Shown here: positions 32,502 through 42,277 of the stretch, in pieces
How positions within the stretch are numbered: position 1 is the stretch's first letter
How the letters are laid out: each line of letters opens with the position of its first letter
Origin: Strigamia acuminata
Taxonomy: Eukaryota > Arthropoda > Chilopoda > Geophilomorpha > Linotaeniidae
Reading direction: 5' to 3'
NCBI GenBank assembly: GCA_949358305.1
Contig: OX442324.1
Span: forward strand, 9,025,601-9,089,600
DNA: 64,000 nucleotides
Notes under the pieces: model-generated
What the model saw: the letters and a program-made list of their open reading frames with translations, nothing else
Databases searched by the model: none
Told to the model about the DNA's origin: nothing
Made by a program: the position numbers and the translations under genes

Positions 32502-33693
32502 ATGGCCCAAAAAACGGAACATTTAAATTTATTGGATTTATTCCAAAAATTTAAAACAACAGAAGACGACAATGAGGAAGTCAAAATAGACAGAATCAAA
32601 ATCTTAATGGAATGGAAGTTGATACCAAAAGAAGGGGAATACAAATGTCCGAATGGCCATATGATGCGTTTGCGGAGCGATTCAAACCGTATTGACGGAT
32701 ACAAATGGTACTGCACTGCAAAAAAATCTAAAAAAAAACGGACCAAGTGTTCATATAGGTATATTTGCACAACATATCCCCCTAAAATTACATAACATTT
32801 ATTTTGAATTTATAGTTGTTCGTTAAGGAAATCAACCTTCTTAGCAAAATCACACTTATCCCTTTTTGAGATTGTGGCCTTTGCAAATTTATGGATGGAT
32901 AACGTACCGTTAAATTTTATTATAAAACAATTAAGAATTAGTTCCAAAACAGCTGTCGACTGGTCCAGTTTCAGCAGGGAGGTTGTCTTTGACGCGTTAC
33001 TAAACCAGTCGCAAAAAATTGGAGGCGAAGGATCGATCGTAGAAATTGATGAATCAGAATTTGGTAGAAGAAAATCCTACAGAGGTTCCAGTTATTATTG
33101 TTTCTTTATGATACACCCATCTAATTTTTGCTAATCCTTTAGGACAAAGAGTCGAAGGTCAATGGGTGTTTGGTGGGATTGAACGAGGGACAGGAAAACT
33201 ATTTCTGGTCCCTGTGGAAAAAAGAGACACCCACACCCTTTTAAAAATTATACAGCAATATATACTGCCAAAAACGACCATTATTTCCGATTGCTGGAAA
33301 GCTTATAATTGTCTGGAAGAGAAAGGTTTTCAACATTTAACAGTAAATCATTCAATAAACTACAAAGATCCAGAGACCGGTGCCCACATCAACACAATCG
33401 AAAGTACATGGCGGCATGCAAAACAAGTTTTACCAAATTATTCTCGCAAGAAAGCGTTCTTTGCAGGTAAATATAAGAAAATTCTCTTTTTAAATAAACA
33501 ATCAATAAACAACAGTATATTTCCAGGTTATTTAGCAAAATATATGTTCATGAAAAGTTGTAAAATGGAAAAAAGGGACCCAACACTAGCATTTTTAGAA
33601 GCTGCAGGAAAGTTGTACAACCCATTGAACCCGATTGAACCTGATATTGAAGAAGAAGAAGAAGTTGAAAACTTGGAAATTAATTTTGAATGA
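32502..33693 (+). CDS. Merlin (ISXO2-like, IS1595/IS1016-type) DDE transposase, four exons
   Basis: Exons 32502-32758, 32816-33084, 33143-33466 and 33527-33693, with three short GT-AG introns of 57, 58 and 60 bp that restore one frame. Exon 1 carries a zinc-ribbon-like motif (CPNGHMMRLR ... WYCTAKK ... KCSY). Exon 2 has an HTH-like stretch and the first catalytic Asp (VEIDESEFGRRK). Exon 3 gives QWVFGGIERGTGKLFLVPV, the second Asp (IISDCWKAYNC) and NTIESTWRHAK with the third acidic residue. An acidic tail (EPDIEEEEEVE) ends it. No stop or frameshift remains, so the gene may be functional, although T lies just upstream (32396) and could disturb its promoter. Confidence 0.88.
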
Positions 33694-34043
33694 CTTTTCA
33701 TTATTCCATTTAATCTGTTTAACATTCATTATTTCATTTAATCTCTTTTATATTCATTTTCTCAGTTGCTTTTTTCACTTTTTAGAATGTTTCTGGAATA
33801 AATGTTAGAACCGTTAATTCTTCCATTTTTATTCTTTTATTTTAAATTTTTAAATTGCATTGTTAGCTGTCAGCATTGTTATGCACGTGCTTTTTCTTTT
33901 CTTATTCAAACCCCCCCTTCCCGCCCCACCCTTCCCCGACCCCCTGTCCGCTAACACTGTGAACCAGCGACGACAGCAGCAGCAACAACAATGGGCCATA
34001 TGATTCCCAGCTTAACTTACAGCCATTAATCTCCTGATTTCCG
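33694..34043 (+). other. Merlin S 3' subterminal region
   Basis: Non-coding. It contains AT-rich sequence after the transposase stop with AATAAA near 33798, then a C-rich run (about 33908-33944), before the right inverted repeat. Confidence 0.5.
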
Positions 34044-34161
34044 CTTCCGTTTTCGTTTGCCCCCAAAACCGTCAACGCCATTCGATTCCCCACCCTTGGT
34101 TACCCCTAGAACCAAATTTTGGAGATGATCTGAGAGGGTGCCCATAAAGTAAAATTATACC
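34044..34161 (-). repeat. right terminal inverted repeat of Merlin S
   Basis: 118 bp, inverted match to 29722-29839, ending TATACC next to the second AATTGGAA target copy. Confidence 0.92.
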
Positions 34162-34391
34162 AATTGGAATAATCAGTGGAATAATCCAGGCCAGGGATTC
34201 CAACAACAACAACCACAACAGCAATGGAATCCACCACAAGGTCAAAGACAACAGGGGAATCCAAATAACCAAGGCCACCCATTAAATCCAAACTACAAAG
34301 GTAAAAATTATATTGAAAATTACCGAGGCCGAGGTCAACGAGGAGCCCCACGTGGAGGACCACCCAATCCACCAAATTCATCGGGAAACTA
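34162..34391 (+). pseudogene. gypsy element B gag tail (right of Merlin)
   Basis: Completes the second gag copy after Merlin: Gln/Asn/Pro-rich tail with QQWNPPQ and GRGQRGAPRGG, ending at TAG 34390-34392. The heptamer G GGA AAC precedes the stop at 34383-34389. Confidence 0.85.
34383..34389 (+). promoter_or_regulatory. -1 frameshift heptamer G GGA AAC, B second copy
   Basis: Gag codons TCG GGA AAC TAG; the -1 frame is open from here into protease and RT (to 35663). Same position and sequence as at 28540. Confidence 0.7.
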
Positions 34392-37300
34392 GAATGGCCA
34401 CAAAGACGGAAAAACAAGAAGAAATTCAAAAAGAGAAAATTAGAAATCATTGAGCTGAACGCCATGGATGAACTTTTGCAGATTCCAGTAGTGCTAAATG
34501 GAATGGAAATTACAGGTGTTTTGGATTCTGGAGGTTTTCGTAATATCATTAGTGAAGATTTGGTGAGAACTCTGCAGCTCAGATATCAACCCTGCCCAGG
34601 TGTTCGATTGAGAGTTGTGGATGGCTCATTGATAATCCCAGAAGGAAAAACCAGGATTACCATTGATGTTGGACAACAACAACACACCATCGAAGTGTTG
34701 ATTGTCAATGGATTTGGCCGTCATCTGCTACAAGGAGATAATTTTTTAAGATCTGCAAGGTGCCAGCTTGACTATGACCAACAGAAGATCTTTGTAGGCC
34801 CAAAAGATGAACAACAAGAAGTTTTCCCAATGTCCAAGAATTACACTGATCAAAACTACATAGCCCGTGTTTTAAAACCAATAACGATACCAGCTTTACA
34901 TGAATGTGTAGTTCCAATAAAGATTGCAAAGAAAGTAGATGATGAACTTTTTATAGAACCACTCAGCGGAGTAATTGACCGATTTGGAATAATTTGTTGT
35001 AAGACATTGACTAAATTCAGAAAAGGTGAAGGAGTTCTGCGTGTTGCGAATCCAACTAAAAAGACAATCTATTTAGGACGAAACTCAGCAATTGCAAAAG
35101 CTTTTTATGTAATTGAGTCTGACGTGTTAGATGAAAAACAAGCTAATAATTTTGACTTTAGCACGGCCATGGCAAATGAGAACATGACGTCATCACAACA
35201 GGAGCTGATGCGACAATTGCTTGAGAAGAATTCGGATAGGTTTGCAACATCTGATAGCGATTTAGGCAGAGCCCAAGCGATCAAACATCGGATCGATACA
35301 GGAGATTCTCTTCCAATCCATCTACAACCTTACCGACGATCTGTTAAGGAAAAAGAAATCGAGGATGCTGAAACAAAGAAGTTACTCGAGATGGGAGTAA
35401 TAAGAGAATCCGAGAGCCCATGGAGTGCTCCAGTACTACTCATCAAGAAAAGAGACGGCAAACGGAGATTTTGTGTAGATTGGAGACGCTTAAATGCAGT
35501 AACAAAGAAAATGGTTTATCCCTTACCGCGCATCGACGACACCCTAGACCAACTAGCGGGTGCAAAGTATTTTACAATGATGGATTTAATCCAAGGATAT
35601 TTCCAGGTAGAAATCGATGAAGCGGACAAGGAAAAGACTGCATTTTCAACGAATTCAGGCCATTAAGAGTTCAACGTCTTAGGACAAGGCCTTTGTAACA
35701 GCCCAGCCGCCTTTCAAAAATTGATGAACAAAGTGCTTGGAAATCTCTTGGGAAAAGTATGTATAGCGTACCTTGACGATTTGATAGTGTTTTCAAAGAC
35801 TTTCGACCAGCATCTCGTCGATTTGGAGGCAGTTTTCCAAAAGCTTAGAACAGCTAATCTTAAAGTTAAGCTGAGAAAATGTACGTTTGCGACAGACACC
35901 ATTCGATACCTCGGACATGTGGTTGATGCTGAAGGTATTTCACCGGATCCCAGGAACCTGGATTCTGTGGCCAAGTTTCCAATTCCTGTGAACGTTAAAC
36001 AACTACGTGGTTTTCTTGGATTATGCTCGTATTACCGGAAGTTCATCGCTGGTTTTGCGGACATTTCCAAATCTCTGGTGAATTTAACCAAAAAGGATGA
36101 AAAGTTTGATTGGGGACCCTCCCATGATAAAGCATTCCACACTCTCCGAACAGCATTAATAACAGTGCCGGTGTTAGCGCATCCAAACTTCGCTCAGCCC
36201 TTCATGATCTCATGTGACGCAAGTGCCTACGGCTTAGGAGCTATCCTAAAACAAAAAGTCAACAACCAAGAGTAAGTTATCGCCTATGGAAGTCGTTTGA
36301 TGAGCACAGCGGAACAAAACTACACCGCAACTGAAAGAGATATGTTAGCCATCATTTTTGCAATAGAGAAATTTAGACCATACTTGTATGGACAGAAATT
36401 CCAAATCATCACTGACCATTCGACCCTCCAATGGCTGAAAGGATTTTGAAATATTTCATAAAAGCTGGCAAGAAACATACAGATGCCGATGCTTTAAGTA
36501 GGATCCAGGAAGAATTAAGTGAAGAAGAAATCAAAAAATTATCTTCGCTTTTCTTAGAAAATTTGGACCTCCCTGCCGAGCAGAGGAAGGATCCCAAACT
36601 ACTGTACCTCATAACAGCGCTAGAAAACCAAGAGCAACTTCCAAGAAAAAGAAGACAACCTCTAAAGCAGTTCGTCCTTCAAAACAAAACGTTGTTCAGG
36701 AAGAAAAAACTTAACAGTTCCCTGAACATGGAAGATTTATTACTAGTAGTTCCAAAACAACTGCAAAAAGATGTATTGTATGAAATGCACGATGGATTAC
36801 TAGGAGCTCATTTGGGATTGGCAAAAACATGGAAACGAATAAGAACACGATTCTTTTGGACAAGAATTTATAAGGACGTTAGAAATTACGTCTTGTCCTA
36901 CCAACATTGCACAAAAGCGAAAACGATGACAACACCAGCAAAAGGACTAATGCAGCCCTGGTCAACAGTCTCAAAACCTTTTGAGCGAATTGGAATAGAT
37001 ACACTTGGACCTTTTCCATTATCACAACTTGGAAATAAGCATGTTTTTGTTGTAACTGATTATATTTCTAGAAATGCAATAGCTAGACCAGCAGCAGCGT
37101 GCACAGCTTTAGAAGCAGCGAAAACATTGCTTTATGAAGTTATTCTGAAAGAAGGCAGCCCAAGAGAAATCCTAAGCGATCGTGGAACGGAATACAGGAA
37201 TAAAATGGTTGAAGAAGTCTCAAATCTGTTTAAAAGTTTGCATAAAACAACGTCAGGATATCATCCAAGGACAAACGGATTGACCGAGAGATTTAACGCG

Positions 37301-37629
37301 ACATTCGCAAAAATGTTGCAAAGTTACGTTAATGAAGAACACACTGACTGGGACGAGTTTCTTCCATTTCTTCTGTTTTCTTACAACACGGGCGTTCATG
37401 AAACAACAGGTTACACACCACACTATTTACTACGTGGATATGATGTGGATTTGACAGTAGATGTTAATTTGGACTTGCCACAGAAAGAATATACATTACA
37501 CACAGCAAAATTTATTCAAGAAGCCAGGAAAATTGCAAATGAGAGACTTGAAAAACAATCTGCAAAGAGCAAGAAAAGGTTTGATGAAGATAGAGTCAAC
37601 AAAGAGTTTGAACCAGGTGAATTGGTTTA

Positions 37630-37852
37630 CAGTGGGGGGCAAAAGTAAGTTTACAACAGCTACTTTCAAAGTTAAGGGCTTATATCTTTAAAAATAATAA
37701 TGCTAGAACCATGAAAATTTAATCCTGTATTCATTAAATGTGTACCATTATTCAATTAAATTTTCAGAATTTTTATTCTATTGGTTTTTAAATAAAAAAA
37801 AAATTTCAAAACCAAACCGAAAAATGATGGGCAAAATTAAGTTTACAAATGA
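37630..37852 (+). repeat. left inverted repeat of Tc1-like U
   Basis: About 223 bp, near-perfect inverted match to 39608-39831. The first ~35 bp (CAGTGGGGGGCAAAAGTAAG) is likely the outer transposase site; the related GGCAAAATTAAGTTTACAAA near 37830 looks like an inner copy of the same binding motif, as in long-IR Tc1 elements. Confidence 0.92.
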
Positions 37853-39583
37853 CATTAGAGGGCAAAAATTATCAAAACACACAAACTGAGGATGTGGAAA
37901 ATGAACACACGCAGTCTAATTTGCATATTAGACACACTGTAGACGTTTTGAATGCAGCTCTAAAAGTTTTACAGAGAAAAATGGTGAAAACAAGAGAGTT
38001 ATCACTGACTGACAGAGCAGCTCTAATAAAAGACCGCTTGGACTTTAATTTGACCTACAGGCAATTAGAGAAGAAGTATGAAATAACAGCAATGGGTGTC
38101 CAAAAGATAATTAAAAAGTTTGAAACCACTGGACAGATTATTAGTGCAAAGAGAAGTGGTAGAAAACCAAAGTTCACTGAGAGAGAGCGGAAAACTGTTA
38201 TAAGAGCAATAAAAAAAATCCAAGCACAACTCGAAGAGAAATTCGAGAGGAATTTAAAGATCAATTCAATAAAGACATATCAAGGAGGCAGATTACAAGA
38301 GAATTACGAAAGGAGGGATATAAAGGAAGAAGAGCACGCCAAAAATTCTACATCTCTCCTAAAAACAAAAAAAGGAGATTGGAATTTGCTCTCAAATATG
38401 TTGATAAACCACTCAAATTTTGGGAGTCTGTGATGTGGAGTGACGAAAGCAAGTTTACCCTGTTGAAACAAAGGAAGAAAACAGTGTACAGAAAGGATGG
38501 GACTGCATTCAACAGAAAGCATGTGCAGCCAACAATTAAGCATCCACCCTCTGTCATGGTCTGGAGTTGTTTTGCCAACAGTGCAACTGGAAATTTGCAG
38601 TTCATTGATGGAATTATGGATAGTAAGAAGTATAAAGACATTTTAGAAACTAATTTGGCTCCATCCAAGATAAAGCTGGGGTTAAAAAGATGGTGGCATT
38701 TTCAACAAGACAATGACCCCAAGCATAAATCGAAACTTCTGACTGCCTATTTTGCCTCTAAGAAGATTAGTGTGCTTGATTGGCCCTCCCAGTCACCCGA
38801 TCTCAACCCCATCGAGCATCTATGGAAGATTTTGGACAATCGGGTGCCTTTAGCAAGTCGCACAAACATTCCTGCATTCAAAGTTGCTTTGCAGGATGTT
38901 TGGAGTAAAATCCCTCCCAATGTGTTGCTGAATCTGGTTCACAGTATTGTCACGCGTACGGACCGTCCTGATTGGTCGGCGATCCGTAGCGCATAATTCG
39001 GAACATAATTCATTAATAGTTGCTAAATTTCGGTCACAGGTGGCGCTGACGATTGGAAATCGTCACCGCCATGTGATAAGACCGATCAATTCGACCACGG
39101 GGGCGATAGGTGATTTCCTATAAATACGCTACCCATTCTAAGACAAGGCTCTTAATTTTCAAGTTACTTCTCAGGTAAGAAACACCCTCCAATCCCGTCC
39201 GATGCTAACCCGCTACAGGGCTTGGCTGAGGACCTTTGCCCAGTTACACAGTTTGACACACAGATGTTTATTTGAATCGTTAATAAAAACTTGTAATTGT
39301 TTAAAGTGTCAAATGATAATTCATTCATTCATAACAATGATTAAAGGTGTATTTGAGTAATTGTACCATGCAATTTAACAGGGATTGAACAAACTTTGTT
39401 TGTCCGGTCTAAATAAAGAACTTGGATTTGAAACTAAAAACTCATTCTCTTCATTTCCTATCACTCACAAATAAAAACACCATGTTGTGTGGATTTCATT
39501 TAGAGACCCATAATCCACATAACAGTATGCCACGACGACTCCGAGATGTTCTTAGGGCCAAGGGAGGCCCAACAAAATATTAA
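37849..39583 (+). pseudogene. Tc1-like DD34E transposase, frameshifted and split by solo LTR V
   Basis: N-terminal paired HTH region (LSLTDRAALIKDRLDFNLTYRQLEKKYEIT; SGRKPKFTERERK). The likely start is ATG 37981 or an upstream ATG at 37849. A one-base frameshift in the A8 run at 38211-38218 separates it from the catalytic part (WSDESKFTLL; QQDNDPKHKS; PDLNPIEHLWK). There are 34 residues between the second Asp and the Glu, so DD34E. At 38947 the C-terminus is cut by V and resumes at 39529 with PRRLRDVLRAKGG, ending at TAA 39581. The homopolymer frameshift could be a sequencing error, but the LTR insertion disables the gene regardless. Confidence 0.93.
38948..39524 (+). repeat. solo LTR V of the element-B gypsy family
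   Basis: 577 bp, TGTCACGCG ... CATAACA, with a 4-bp TSD GTAT (38944-38947, 39525-39528). Clearly related to B's 3' LTR at 54443-55012 (shared GCTAAATTTCGG..CACAG.TGGCGCTGAC, TATAAAT promoter near 39119, TTTGTCCGGTCTAA). No internal sequence is present, so it arose by LTR-LTR recombination. Confidence 0.92.
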
Positions 39584-39607
39584 GTGTATTATTTATAAGT
39601 TTTTTAT

Positions 39608-39831
39608 TCATTTGTAAACTTAATTTTGCCCATCATTTTTCGGTTTGGTTTTGAAATTTTTTTTTTTATTTAAAAACCAATAGAATAAAAATTCTGAAAA
39701 TTTAATTGAATAATGGTACACATTTAATGAATACAGGATTAAATTTTCATGGTTCTAGCATTATTATTTTTAAAGATATAAGTCCTTAACTTTAAAAGTA
39801 GCTGTTGTAAACTTACTTTTGCCCCCCACTG
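39608..39831 (-). repeat. right inverted repeat of Tc1-like U
   Basis: About 224 bp, inverted copy of 37630-37852, ending in CCCCCCACTG before the TA target. Confidence 0.92.
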
Positions 39832-40338
39832 TATTTGAAAACCATTAACAGAAAAGTTGGCTTGTCAGAGAAGCTTTTACCGCAATTTTCCGGCCCTTAC
39901 AAAATCGTGCGAAGAACCGCACCTAATGATTACGAAATCATCAATTCTACAAGAAAGAAAAGTGATATAGTGAATGTGGAACGATTAAAACCTTATAAAG
40001 AACGAGTTGAAACAGAAATAGACGAAGCTTTGAAAGAATTGCCAGAAAAGAAAGTGAAATTTGCTGATAAAGTTAAGAAAATCAGTAAAAAAGGTGAAAT
40101 TGTAGTTGAAAGCACAGAAAAAATTGTTAAAAAGACGAAAATCAAACCAAAAGAACGTTATATAGATGATACAGAACAAATCTCACTGAAATCGCTGTTT
40201 GAACCGCAACCAACGATAGAAACGAATGAAAACCAACTTAAAAACCCGCCACTAGATGGTGCGAGCCCACAAACCAACGATTTCCGGTCGCGCAGACTCA
40301 GACCTTGTAAACGAAGAGATTATCGTCTTTTCTACTGA

Positions 40339-41087
40339 CTTTGCTACGGTGAACGCGAACTAATACAAGTAGCGTGACCCGAATTCAAAGCCTTTCTGAT
40401 CAGTTATTGAAATTTTGTTTATGATATTGAGTTTCAAAAGGTTTGTGTGAACGTTGTGAATAATTTTAAGTGATTTTTGGGATAAAATGTAAAGTTTTAA
40501 ATGTTTGTAAAAGCGATTTCGCAAACAGAAACTAATCGCGATCTTCGTCAATTTGCTTCAAATTTTTATTAGGTTTAATAAGTTAAGTAAAATTTTGGAA
40601 TAAATTAAAATTGAATTTCGTAGTGTAATAGGTTAATTTAAAAATAGTTTTAGAGAGAAAATTGGGAAAATTTAATTTGGATAATGCAAACCGACTGTGG
40701 ACGCGAGAGGAATCTATTGCGAATTTCGTTTGAAAATTTAATATGTTTGAATTATGATAAATTTGATGTAAATATTTCACGGCATAGTTCTGACTGAATA
40801 TTAATAAGAGTTAATTGTTGTAATTAGTTGAAAAGAGTTGATGTTTTAACGGTATTGTTAATTTTAAGGAAAACTTAGAGAAATGAGAGAAAAAATTTAT
40901 TTTTGAATTTGTATTTTTTTCTTAGTAAAATGGTAAGAGTTGAAGTTTATTATGGAAAACATTTGTGTATAATGAGAATAATTTTGATTGAAGTGCAAGA
41001 AAATAATTTACATTTCTTTAATCTTATTTTTGATTTTTTTTCCCTCTTTTCAAATATGTAAAAGTAAACAGTGGAAAAGCAAACATT
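40339..41087 (+). other. 3' UTR of gypsy element B, left of Z
   Basis: AT-rich, no credible ORF. Interrupted at CATT (41084-41087) by gypsy Z and continued at 54211, where it runs to a purine-rich AAAAAAGGGAG next to B's 3' LTR. Confidence 0.7.
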
Positions 41088-42127
41088 TGTCACGGTCCTG
41101 ACTTTGAGCAGTAGAAATTTTCAAAATTTTAAGCGCATTTTGCGTCTTTCCTTTAATTTTCCCCTAATTTTATTGAGAAATTGTTCCAGTTTCCTTAAAT
41201 CATTTTATTTTTCCCAAATCTAAATTTATTATTTTATTTTATATTCTTTTCCTTATTTTTGACATTTATCTTTGATTTGGCCTGGTTTTAATCACCCCAT
41301 CCAGACAATTCATGAGAATTCTGCAATAAGTTGATATAATCGCGCTCTAAATTTGCATATTTCACCCCTGATCGCCTGTTTTCTGCCCAGTCCCCATTGG
41401 GAATTGACTTGGCCTTTGACATGTGATCAGAGGTGACTTGTTCTGTCAAGACATTTTTGACAGAGAGAATAATTTTCGCCTTCGACTGGACAACAGCTCC
41501 TGTCTCAACTAGGAGATTTCCAAGTGCGATTATGTTGCGTCTCAACGCATACGGTCATTATGCAGCCCGAATTCTCATGTTAGTCTAACTAACTGCAACA
41601 TTTATTATTTGCCCATTATTTGCGTACGAATTGCTGGAAAAACGGCGTATTCGACGGTCTTAATTCGTCAATACATTTTATGCCACGACTGTGACTTCCT
41701 CCTCAGCCTAGACATTTTGAACTCATACTCGTCTCAATTGCGTATTCATTTCATTATCGACGGTTCGACGACGTTGTCTGCGGTTTGGTACCTGTTTGCG
41801 CGTTCACCCAACGTTTGCGCGTGTTCAGGAGAAGAAACATACTCTTCGTAAGTACGCCTAGCATATGACGACATTTTCCCTAGTGAAGAACGATATTTGG
41901 TCTTAAAATTCGAGTATCAACGTTCGCCATTTTGTACGGCGCCCGAATTGAATCCTGCACCCATAAAATACAGATTTCACGAATAGACGCTGTCTTAACC
42001 TAGCTACCACCCCCGGCAAAGTTTTAAGAGTTGCAGCGCCTGCGAACCTAAATTTTCTGGTTATTACAATCCCTGGAAATTCTTAAATTTCCGAAACCAT
42101 TGTTAAAAAGTCGACTACGACGTGACA
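41088..42127 (+). repeat. 5' LTR of gypsy Z
   Basis: 1040 bp. Differences from the 3' copy are seen near 41147 (T/C), 41591 (T/C), 41641 (A/C) and 41801 (G/A). No clear TATA box; short ORFs on both strands look accidental. Confidence 0.95.
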
Positions 42128-42131
42128 ATCT

Positions 42132-42151
42132 TGGCGAGCTAGACAGGATTC
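42132..42151 (+). other. primer binding site of gypsy Z (probably Arg tRNA)
   Basis: TGGCGAGCTAGACAGGATTC starts four bases after the LTR. The TGGCGA..GACAGGATTC pattern resembles the Arg-tRNA PBS used by several insect gypsy elements; the exact tRNA was not checked. Confidence 0.6.
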
Positions 42152-42277
42152 AACTCGAAACGTGTTCTAAGAGAACACAAACCACCATTTTCTTCAGTGA
42201 AGACTACGCAAGTATAGGTCGTTATATTTATTTAATTAATTACTTATTTTTGCCGGCACACATATTATTGTTTCAAC

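Larger units (their letters stand above)
29722..34161 (+). mobile_element. Merlin DNA transposon S
   Basis: 4440 bp with 118-bp terminal inverted repeats starting GG and an 8-bp TSD AATTGGAA (29714-29721, 34162-34169). The other gag copy at 28314-28330 shows the unfilled site. The ISXO2-like transposase, GG ends and 8-bp TSD together match the Merlin superfamily. About 2.3 kb of its length is LTR element T. Confidence 0.93.
37630..39831 (+). mobile_element. Tc1-like DNA transposon U with long inverted repeats
   Basis: 2202 bp, flanked by TA (37628-37629 and 39832-39833), starting CAGTGGGGGG and ending CCCCCCACTG. Long terminal inverted repeats of about 223 bp bound a DD34E transposase that carries a frameshift and is interrupted by solo LTR V. 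Without V it would be about 1.6 kb, normal for the family. Confidence 0.95.
34390..40338 (+). pseudogene. gypsy element B Pol (protease, RT, RNase H, integrase), broken and split by Tc1 U
   Basis: From the -1 slip site: protease (VLDSGGF), RT (KRRFCVDWRRLNAVTKK; YLDD at 35767-35778), RNase H (SCDASAYGLGAIL; HTDADALSR), integrase zinc region (HDGLLGAHLG ... SYQHC, the first Cys of the expected CxxC replaced by Tyr), DDE core (GIDTLGPF, LSDRGTEY, GLTERFN) and a basic C-terminal tail (RRLRPCKRRDYRL). Defects: TAA at 35664, TAA at 36273, a deletion with frameshift in RNase H near 36445, and insertion of U at 37630-39831 plus TA duplication. Removing U joins GELVY to LKTINRKVGL. The clade is gypsy-like with a long basic tail and no chromodomain seen. 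Confidence 0.92.

Noticed and set aside
41288-41545. 85-codon minus-strand ORF in the Z LTR, present in both LTR copies (also 53367-53624)
   Set aside because: Conserved only because the LTRs are near-identical; no domain, and on the antisense strand of U3.
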